In this document: positions 56,961-64,000 of the stretch, piece after piece | Numbering within the stretch: position 1 is the stretch's first letter | Layout of the letters: each line of letters opens with the position of its first letter | DNA from: Qipengyuania vulgaris | GTDB lineage: Bacteria; Pseudomonadota; Alphaproteobacteria; Sphingomonadales; Sphingomonadaceae | Assembly (NCBI GenBank): GCA_000756795.1 | Contig: CCSI01000002.1 | Span: 186,001-250,000 of the forward strand | Reading direction: 5' to 3' | DNA length: 64,000 bases | Notes under the pieces: model-generated | Seen by the model: only the letters and a program-made list of their open reading frames with translations | Told to the model about the DNA's origin: nothing | Databases searched by the model: none | Position numbers and translations under genes: made by a program

Positions 56961-57472
56961 CTCTTCCCCCCCCTTTTGTATAGCGGTGTGGCAAACTCCT
57001 GCTCGGGCGGCAAGGTGAATACGCCCTGTAAACCTCTCGGCCATGTGACAGAACGACCGAGCGGTGGACGCTGAAGTCTTGTGCCAGGTAGCTGCTCACC
57101 CCACACATCCCGTGAAACTATCGTCAGTTGCCGTTGTCCTGCCGACAAGCGCACTGGAGAACTTTCTAGTCAGATTCACCATTGCGCAGTTCTCCCAGGG
57201 TTTGGGTTTTTCGTTGATACGAAGTCTGCTTCTGCCATTTCGCCCACCGATAGCAGTCAGTCAGCTAGCGGCCCCTCTTCGGTCGGTGGGAAACGCGCCC
57301 TGATTTTAGGCGAAGCCCCCTACTCAGAGCAGTCCTGAAAGCCATGAAACCATGGTTGCCGATCTTCTTGCCCAAGCATTCCGAATTCGGTTCGGCCAAT
57401 CGTTTACGAGGCCCCTCCTATTTTAGGAGACGGTTTTCGGACACCTTTGGTCGCCTGACGGTTCTAAGGGGA
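56961..57472. other. intergenic region before the paoABC-type operon
   Basis: About 510 bp without a credible gene. It contains an 8-bp inverted repeat, CCCACCGA (57243-57250) and TCGGTGGG (57283-57290), around 32 bp. No clear promoter consensus was seen; the operon promoter must lie here. Confidence 0.5.
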
Positions 57473-57479
57473 AAGGAGG
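57473..57479 (+). promoter_or_regulatory. ribosome binding site fixing a TTG start
   Basis: AAGGAGG is a near-perfect Shine-Dalgarno, 5 nt before TTG at 57485. It decides the start of the 2Fe-2S subunit gene against the upstream in-frame ATG at 57344. Confidence 0.85.
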
Positions 57480-57484
57480 CGCAC

Positions 57485-57990
<506 letters not shown>

Positions 57991-57994
<4 letters not shown>

Positions 57995-58974
57995 GACCGT
58001 TTCAATACACCCGCGCGCCTTCGCTGACCGAAGCGTCGCATCTGACCGCTGGCGAAGATACGCTTGCCATTGCGGGGGGGACCAATCTCCTCGACCTAAT
58101 GAAGCTGCAGGTGGAAACGCCCGGTCAGCTTGCCGACATCAATCGGCTCGGCTTTGCGGATATCGAGAACACGGACGATGGCGGCCTGCGCCTTGGCGCG
58201 CTTGCCACGAATACCGAAACCGCCGTCCACCCCCGCGTGCGGGCAGACTATCCGGTCCTGTCGCGCGCCATTCTGGCCGGAGCGACGCAGCAGCTGCGCA
58301 ACAAGGCCACCAATGGCGGCAATCTGTGCCAGCGCACGCGGTGCTTCTACTTCACCAATATCGACCAGCCTTGCAACAAGCGTAAACCGGGCAGCGGGTG
58401 CGGAGCCATCGACGGCGTTGCGAAACTCCACGCGATCCTCGGCACGAGCGACCAGTGCATCGCGACCTATCCGGGCGACATGGCCGTGGCGCTCAGCGCC
58501 CTCGGCGCGGAAGCGCGCATTTCGGGCGATAAGGGCGAGCGCAACGTGCCGGTGCGCGATTTCCATTGCTTGCCGGGCGATACGCCATGGATCGAGAATG
58601 TCCTCGAACCGGGGGAGGTCATCACCGGCATAGCCCTTCCGGCCCCAGTAGGCGGGACGCAAATCTATCGTAAGGTGCGTGAGCGTTCTTCCTATGCTTT
58701 CGCGCTGGTTTCCGTCGCCGCCATAATCGAATTAACCGATGGCAAGTTTTCGCGCGCCGACCTCGCCTTCGGCGGTCTGGCGCACAAGCCTTGGCACGAT
58801 CCGCGTGTCGGCAAATGCCTGCTGGGCCAGCCTCCTTCGGACGCGCTGTTCGACAAGGCTGCGGATATCCTGCTGGAGGATGCCCGCGGGTTCGGCGAGA
58901 ACGATTTCAAGATACCGCTCGCGCGGCGGACACTTCACTCCGTCCTCGCTCAGGCGACGGAGGGCGCAGCATGA
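57991..58974 (+). CDS. aldehyde oxidoreductase FAD subunit with 4Fe-4S insert (PaoB/YagS-like)
   Basis: 327-aa FAD-binding subunit of the xanthine dehydrogenase family. 'IAGGTNLLDLMK' is the FAD loop, and 'QLRNKATNGGNLCQRTRCFY' with 'PCNKRKPGSGCGA' supplies the four Cys of the extra 4Fe-4S cluster that marks PaoB-type subunits. Overlaps both neighbours by 4 bp. Confidence 0.93.
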
Positions 58975-61160
58975 CGGTTCATTTCAAGCAAGACGAGCCA
59001 GACAACTCGAACCGTCTCGACGGCATGAAGCAGGGCGTGCTGGGCGAGCCCCTGCCGCGCATCGAGGGGCTGGCCAAGGTGACCGGCACCGCCCCCTATG
59101 CCGCCGAATATCCGATCGAGAACTGCGCCGAGGGTGTGCTGGTCACGTCGACCATCACACGCGGCAAGGTTACCTCCATCGATCGGAGAAGCGTGCTGTC
59201 CATGCCCGGCGTGATCGCGGTGGTCGATGACGAGAAGATGTGCACCCGCGCTGCGCAGGGGACGGCCAACGAGGCACCCACGCAAGGCCCGAAGCAGGTC
59301 TGCTACTGGGGGCAACCAATCGCGCTGGTGGTCGCCGAAACCTTCGAACAAGCGCGCGACGCTGCCAAGCACCTGAAGGTAGAATATCGCGAGGAAGACG
59401 GCGCTCCACTCGATCCGAACGCGGTCGAACCGGAGGGGCAGGAGGACGAGACGGTCCATCAGGGCGATCTGGCGCATGCCATGGCCGAAGCCGCGCACAA
59501 CGTCGACGTAACCTACACAACCAAGGGCCACGCGTCCGCCGCGATGGAACCGCATGCCGCAATCGCCCAATGGGACGGCGACAAGCTGACCGTCCACGCC
59601 TCGCTCCAGATGCTCAACTACAACATCACCGAACTGGCCGAGGCGCTCGATATGGAAGAGGAAAACATCCGCCTCGTATCACGCTTCGTCGGGGGCGGGT
59701 TCGGTTCCAAGCTGGGCATCAGCGAAGAGGTGGTCGCAGCCGCGCTGGCTGCCAAACAGATCGGGCGTCCGGTCCGCGTCGTGCAGTCGCGCCAGCAGGT
59801 CTTCCAGACGGTCATGCGTCGCAGCGAAACCACGCAGCGCCTGCGCCTTGCAGCCGATAGCGATGGAAAGCTCACCGGCTTCGGCCATGAAGCGCTAGTG
59901 TCGAACCTTCCCGGCGAAAGCTTTGCCGAGCCCGTCCTGCAATCCTCACATTTCCTCTATGGCGGCGAAAACCGCGAACTGATGCTCAAGGTTGCCCGAA
60001 TCCACCGTATGACAGCCGGATCGGTTCGGGCTCCGGGAGAAGCGGTGGGTATGCCGACGCTCGAAGGCGCGATGGATGTACTGGCAGAAAAGGTCGGCAT
60101 TGATCCGGTGGAGCTGCGCCTGCGCAACATACCCGAACAAGATCCCGAAGAAGACCTGCCGTTTTCCTCTCACAAGCTTGCCGATTGCCTGAAGCAGGGG
60201 GCTGAGGCTTTTGGTTGGGACAACGGTCCCCGCAAACCGCGCCGGCGGCGCGAGGGCGAGTGGTGGATAGGCACGGGAATGGCCAGCGCCGCACGGGTGC
60301 ACAACATTGCCGAGGCGAAGGCTCGCGTGACGCTGAAGGCCGACGGCACGGCGCTCGTCGAAACCGACATGACCGATATCGGCACCGGGACCTACACCAT
60401 CCTCGCGCAGATCGCCGGGGAGATGCTGGGGCTGGATCCGAAGCAGGTCCTGGTCGAACTGGGCGACACGCGCCATCCGCGCGGTCCCGGTTCTGGCGGC
60501 AGTTGGGGTGCGGCTTCTATCGGCTCGGCGGTCTACGTCGCGTGCAAGGTGATCCGCGAGGAACTGGCCAAGAAAGTGGGCATCAGCGAGGAAGTGCTCG
60601 AACTTAGCGAAGGGAAAACCGCTACTGGCGAGTCTCTTACGGACCTTCTGGAAGGCAACGACCTTGCTCGCGAAGGCCATTACGAGCCGGGCGATATCGA
60701 AGACGATTACACCGCCTCTGGGTTCGGCGCATTCTTCGCCGAAGTGCGCGTCAACCACTACACCGGCGAAACCCGCGTCGATCGCATGCTAGGCGCGTTC
60801 GGCTTCGGGCGCGTGCTCAATGCCAAAACCGCGCGTTCGCAATGCATTGGCGGCATTACCTGGAGCATCGGCGTGGCTCTGACCGAGGCGCTGGAATTCG
60901 ATCCGCGCGACGGACACCTTGTCAACTGCGACCTCGCCGAATATCACGTGCCCGTTCACCGCGACGTCCCCGATATCGAGGCCGTGCTGGTCGAGGAACG
61001 CGATGGTGCGGCAAGTCCGATCCAGGCCAAGGGTATTGGAGAACTTGGCATGTGCGGTGGAGCAGCAGCTATCGCCAACGCGATCTACAACGCCTGCGGA
61101 GCACGGCTGTACGATTACCCGATGACACCGGACCGCGTCCTCGCAGCGATGCCCGACTGA
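58971..61160 (+). CDS. aldehyde oxidoreductase molybdenum subunit (PaoC/YagR-like)
   Basis: 729-aa catalytic subunit binding molybdopterin cytosine dinucleotide. Blocks in order: 'PLPRIEGLAKVTGTAPYAAE', 'AMEPHAAIAQW', 'FVGGGFGSKLG', 'GSGGSWGAASIGSAV', and 'KGIGELGMCGGAAAIANAI' with the catalytic Glu. The substrate is probably an aromatic or other aldehyde by analogy with PaoABC; this is inference. The stop shares one base with the xdhC-like start (TGATG). Confidence 0.94.
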   Translation: MTVHFKQDEPDNSNRLDGMKQGVLGEPLPRIEGLAKVTGTAPYAAEYPIENCAEGVLVTSTITRGKVTSIDRRSVLSMPGVIAVVDDEKMCTRAAQGTANEAPTQGPKQVCYWGQPIALVVAETFEQARDAAKHLKVEYREEDGAPLDPNAVEPEGQEDETVHQGDLAHAMAEAAHNVDVTYTTKGHASAAMEPHAAIAQWDGDKLTVHASLQMLNYNITELAEALDMEEENIRLVSRFVGGGFGSKLGISEEVVAAALAAKQIGRPVRVVQSRQQVFQTVMRRSETTQRLRLAADSDGKLTGFGHEALVSNLPGESFAEPVLQSSHFLYGGENRELMLKVARIHRMTAGSVRAPGEAVGMPTLEGAMDVLAEKVGIDPVELRLRNIPEQDPEEDLPFSSHKLADCLKQGAEAFGWDNGPRKPRRRREGEWWIGTGMASAARVHNIAEAKARVTLKADGTALVETDMTDIGTGTYTILAQIAGEMLGLDPKQVLVELGDTRHPRGPGSGGSWGAASIGSAVYVACKVIREELAKKVGISEEVLELSEGKTATGESLTDLLEGNDLAREGHYEPGDIEDDYTASGFGAFFAEVRVNHYTGETRVDRMLGAFGFGRVLNAKTARSQCIGGITWSIGVALTEALEFDPRDGHLVNCDLAEYHVPVHRDVPDIEAVLVEERDGAASPIQAKGIGELGMCGGAAAIANAIYNACGARLYDYPMTPDRVLAAMPD

Positions 61161-62011
61161 TGCTGGCTGACTTCACGAGCGATGTCGTGCGCGACGAGGA
61201 TCACCTCGCGCTCGCCGCCGCGTGCCAGCCGGGTGTCGGGCTATGCACTATCGTCGGAATTGAGGGCAGTTTCTCGCGGCGTCTCGGAGCGCAACTGGCG
61301 GTCCTCCCGGATGGGTCTACGGTTGGCGATCTGGCGGACAGTTGTCTCGAGCGCCAGCTGGTCTCGGACATGACGGCGACCCAAGGTTCAAGGGTAATCC
61401 GTTATGGGCGTGGCTCTGCGAAAATCGATTTCCGCCTCCCGTGTGGAGGTGGACTAGATATCCTGCTCGAACCGGCACCGGATCGTGCGGCCTGTCGGTC
61501 TGCATTTGAAGCGCTGCGGACCCGTCGTCCTGCCCGGTTAACATACGAGGGCGGCAGGCATATGTTCGAACGAACCTATCTGCCATCGCTGAAGCTCGTA
61601 GTCCTGGGGGAGGGGCCGGAACTAGAGGCCGTGGCCTCCCTGTGTTCGGCGATGAAGATCGATGTGGAAGTCTATTCGACAAATGGCCTCGCTCTCGGCC
61701 AAGCGGTCAGGAATGTGTGCTACGATCACTGGACGGCTTGCCTGCTGCTTTTCCACGATCACGAATGGGAGTTGGCTTTGCTCGAACAGGCACTGGCGAG
61801 TGACGCCTTCTATATAGGAGCGCAGGGCGGTGAGCGGGCGCGTTCCGACCGGACAATGGCGCTCGCCGCGCGCGGCATTCCGGAAGAGAAAATCGCGCGA
61901 CTGACAAGCCCAATCGGACTTTTGCCTGCCTGCAAGTCTCCGCGAAACCTTGCGCTGTCGGCGCTGTCCGAAATCGTCGGCCTCTACGAGGAAATGCGTG
62001 CCGCTTCCTGA
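61160..62011 (+). CDS. XdhC-family maturation factor
   Basis: 283-aa XdhC-like protein that binds and inserts the sulfurated molybdenum cofactor. The N-terminal 'LCTIVGIEGSFSRRLGAQLA' and the C-terminal Rossmann part with 'AFYIGAQGGERARS' and 'LTSPIGLLPACKSP' match the family (canonical 'YIGALGSRRT' and 'PIGLDIGA'). The ATG overlaps the PaoC stop, so it is cotranslated with its client enzyme. Confidence 0.9.
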   Translation: MLADFTSDVVRDEDHLALAAACQPGVGLCTIVGIEGSFSRRLGAQLAVLPDGSTVGDLADSCLERQLVSDMTATQGSRVIRYGRGSAKIDFRLPCGGGLDILLEPAPDRAACRSAFEALRTRRPARLTYEGGRHMFERTYLPSLKLVVLGEGPELEAVASLCSAMKIDVEVYSTNGLALGQAVRNVCYDHWTACLLLFHDHEWELALLEQALASDAFYIGAQGGERARSDRTMALAARGIPEEKIARLTSPIGLLPACKSPRNLALSALSEIVGLYEEMRAAS

Positions 62012-62564
62012 GCCAGGGACGGGCGTGGTCCTACTTGCCGCGGGCCAGGCGAAGCGGTTCGGCGGCGATAAGCTCATGGCCGAATTTCACGGACGACCCT
62101 TGTGGAAACGGGCTGCGGAAACCGCAGAGGCCATCGATTTCAGTGAGCGCGTTGTCGTCATCGGTCCGGATAGTCCGATTGAGAGCCGCTTGGGGTGGAT
62201 GCGGGTCGAAAACCAGTTCGCAGAGCAGGGCATGGGCACCTCGATCGCTGCGGGAGTTCGCGCGCTTACCAATTGCGATCGCGTGATCATCATGCTCGCT
62301 GACATGCCGCTTGTCTCGCGTACCCATCTTGATCGGCTCATCGCAGCGCAAGGCGTGGCCTTCACGCGCTATCCCGATGGCTCTCCAGGATGTCCGGCGA
62401 TTTTTCCGCGCTCGGTTTACCCACTGCTTGAAACCCTCAATGGCGACCGGGGAGCACGAAGCCTCGGTTTGGGAGATGCCGAGCTTATCGCGCCTTCTCA
62501 GCAACGCCAACTTACCGATATCGACGAGGTTCGCGACCTTCAGCGTCTGAGGTCCGCCGGTTGA
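61998..62564 (+). CDS. MobA/MocA-like molybdenum cofactor nucleotidyltransferase
   Basis: 188-aa NTP transferase with 'VVLLAAGQAKRFGGDKLM' at the N-terminus and 'VIIMLADMPLVSRTHLDRLI' in the middle, typical of MocA, which converts molybdopterin to the cytosine dinucleotide form needed by PaoABC-type enzymes. GTG start at 61998 overlaps the XdhC gene by 14 bp. Last gene of the operon. Confidence 0.9.
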   Translation: MPLPEPGTGVVLLAAGQAKRFGGDKLMAEFHGRPLWKRAAETAEAIDFSERVVVIGPDSPIESRLGWMRVENQFAEQGMGTSIAAGVRALTNCDRVIIMLADMPLVSRTHLDRLIAAQGVAFTRYPDGSPGCPAIFPRSVYPLLETLNGDRGARSLGLGDAELIAPSQQRQLTDIDEVRDLQRLRSAG

Positions 62565-62876
62565 GGATTAGTGCGGCAATTCGGTAGTCAGGGTGAATTA
62601 GTGGCGGCTTTCTGCTGGATTTCATCGAAACCTGCCAGTCCGCTTCCGGCCCCATTTCAGTCAGTCACGGTGAAGGAACTCGATCGGCAGCTTCGGGGCC
62701 GTAATCGGACTGTCCGCTATTGGACCCTTTTGTCGAAAAGCTGCCTGTCAGCTAACGACCCGATTCCGGATTTCAGCGCAATCCGCTGCCACGCGTGAGC
62801 CTTACGCGCCGATTTGCCTCAGTTGATAGCGGAGCAGGGATTTGACCCTTGGAAACGCAGAATGTGATGGCTGTTA
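62565..62876. other. intergenic region, no supported gene
   Basis: About 310 bp between the convergent MocA-like and Amj-like genes. A 75-aa plus-strand frame exists but has no coding character. No T-rich hairpin terminator was identified. Confidence 0.5.
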
Positions 62877-63677
62877 TCAAATCAGATTCGCGACCCAAAC
62901 GATTGCGATTGCCGCGGGCAAAAAGAGTGCCTGTGCTAGCAGGGTCCCAGCGAGGCGGCTTAGCGAGATCCAGGCGATTGCGCGGCGGAAGCTCGGCTCC
63001 GATTGCTTGCCATCGACAACATCATCAGTGAGAATCGACAGGTGCGGGTCGATAAAGAGAAATAGTAGGATGGTCGCAAAGCCGTTCACCACCGCCGACA
63101 ACTGTGAAGCCGTCACCCGGTATTCAGGGTTTAGATAGCCCGCGTAGATAGCAGCAAACACGCCGACTACGAGCAAGGCTTGCGCTACACAATTGGCCGC
63201 CAGGATACCCCACGTAAGTTCTCGCGGTTTTTCCTTCCCGACAGATGCACGGGCCGGGATAGAAATCGACGTGTGAAGGATACGCAAGCCACCTGGCGAG
63301 AAACCTCTCAGAAGCGTCTTGGCTAGTGATTGCCTAGGCTGCACCGCCTCAATTGCATGAGCAAACATACGTTGTGCCGTCGGCACCAGAGCCAAACCCG
63401 CCATCACGCCTACAAGCGCAGACAAAAGGATCAGCCTGAAGTCCGTCTCGAGGTTCGTTGTTATCTGTCCAGCGAGACTGTTTTCAACCCGTTTGGCGAC
63501 CAATGGGGCCAGAAAGCCATTCGATAGGCGTGAGACAAGCAGCAGGACGTTGAACAGAGCAAAGCTCATCGCGATCCGTCCTGTTCGAACGCCAGCTATG
63601 CGTGCTGCGTAAGCCAGCGCGCCAATCAGATTGATGACGAATGCGAGGCATACCACCGCAGTCAAATTCGTATCCAT
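62877..63677 (-). CDS. lipid II flippase, Amj family (DUF2837)
   Basis: 266-aa membrane protein with about six hydrophobic segments. The N-terminal 'INLIGALAYAARIAGVRTGR' and 'FALFNVLLLVSRLSNGFLAP' match the Amj/DUF2837 signature ('ETLAYSVRLAGVRT', 'SLFNIILLVSRTSNM' as recalled for Bacillus YdaH). Amj can move lipid II across the membrane when MurJ is absent. It may provide an alternative flippase here; murJ is not in the window. Confidence 0.82.
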   Translation of the reverse strand: MDTNLTAVVCLAFVINLIGALAYAARIAGVRTGRIAMSFALFNVLLLVSRLSNGFLAPLVAKRVENSLAGQITTNLETDFRLILLSALVGVMAGLALVPTAQRMFAHAIEAVQPRQSLAKTLLRGFSPGGLRILHTSISIPARASVGKEKPRELTWGILAANCVAQALLVVGVFAAIYAGYLNPEYRVTASQLSAVVNGFATILLFLFIDPHLSILTDDVVDGKQSEPSFRRAIAWISLSRLAGTLLAQALFLPAAIAIVWVANLI

Positions 63678-63722
63678 TGGAGCTCGCTTTTCCTGTCATC
63701 TGGGTCAGCAAAAATGTGCTGG

Positions 63723-64000
63723 TCAGAATATCCATACCTTGGCGACGGTGAATAAGCTGGTGACCGTCAGCACGGTTGCGACCATGAAGAGAAGCAATCT
63801 AGCATTGATCCGGCTGGTCAGAATTGCGCCGATGGGCGCTGCAATAACGCCCCCGATGATCAGGCCGATAACGGCATGGCTGAATGCAGAGACGCCGAGC
63901 GTGATCAGGAAAGTGATCGAGACCGCAAGCGTGAGCAGAAACTCAGCCGAATTGACCGTGCCGATCGTCGTGCGCGGGTCACCGCCCTGCACCAATAAGT
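63723..64000 (-). CDS. TauE/SafE-type sulfite exporter family protein, 5' part beyond right edge
   Basis: C-terminal ~92 residues of a membrane transporter: 'GTVNSAEFLLTLAVSITFLI', 'AVIGLIIGGVIAAPIGAILT' and 'ARLLLFMVATVLTVTSLFTV' are the typical last helices of the TSUP/DUF81 family. The N-terminal part lies outside the window. Substrate unknown. Confidence 0.82.
   Translation of the reverse strand, partial: LLVQGGDPRTTIGTVNSAEFLLTLAVSITFLITLGVSAFSHAVIGLIIGGVIAAPIGAILTSRINARLLLFMVATVLTVTSLFTVAKVWIF

Noticed and set aside
62571..62798. 75-aa plus-strand ORF after the MocA-like gene
   Set aside because: No homology recognised and poor codon bias; probably non-coding.

Overview
This window looks like chromosomal DNA of an alphaproteobacterium of the order Sphingomonadales, most likely family Erythrobacteraceae. 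The GC content is high. The suf operon carries an Rrf2-type regulator, a DUF559 protein and SufT. Other lineage signals are MmcB, DUF2093, paired acyl-CoA dehydrogenases, and a 'CTGAGCCTGTCGAAG' intergenic repeat that I recall as common in this order. No phage structural genes and no CRISPR array were seen.

Layout. Positions 1-2.7 kb hold a heme A synthase cut by the left edge, a MerC-family membrane protein, a fused ThiS-ThiG thiazole synthase and a small acetyltransferase. Two unknown genes follow (2.87-3.88 kb). A minus-strand run (3.9-8.9 kb) encodes a cupin lipoprotein, an acyl-CoA ligase, gamma-glutamyltransferase and PyrD. At about 9.0-9.15 kb a plus-strand promoter and a strong intrinsic terminator bracket an unassigned small-RNA candidate. 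From 9.26 to 16.47 kb come an AraC-type regulator and a complete suf iron-sulfur operon (regulator, sufB, a 73-aa ORF, DUF559, sufC, sufD, sufS, sufT, sufA) with overlapping or touching genes. From 16.6 to 30.5 kb there is mostly housekeeping: adenosine kinase, two acyl-CoA dehydrogenases, an alcohol dehydrogenase, purD and xseA with overlapping divergent start codons, an M23 peptidase, L28, TadA and RNase T2. From 30.6 to 44.1 kb come nadC, a LytTR two-component pair, an HD protein, a five-gene envelope operon (App1-like phosphatase, hydrolase, M48-TPR protease, DsbA-like, M48 protease), a 798-aa acidic protein, a sterol-desaturase pair and MmcB.

At 44.19 kb a tRNA-Arg(CCG) gene marks the left end of a probable integrative element. 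A serine recombinase gene, split by a frameshift, runs into the antisense strand of the tRNA. Cargo genes without recognisable homologs follow. Next comes the most unusual part of the window (47.2-57.0 kb): a CHASE2-domain membrane protein, a FecR-like exported protein, a 2223-aa exported protein with YD-like strands, a beta-propeller and a C-terminal CHAT (caspase-like) protease domain, and a small membrane protein. All appear to act in or across the inner membrane/periplasm, so they could form an envelope sensing-proteolysis module. Whether it belongs to the tRNA-associated island is not settled, because no right-hand attachment site was found.

The right end (57.5-64 kb) carries a PaoABC-type molybdenum aldehyde oxidoreductase operon with its XdhC and MobA-like maturation genes. 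These are followed on the opposite strand by an Amj-type lipid II flippase and a TauE/SafE-type transporter cut by the right edge.
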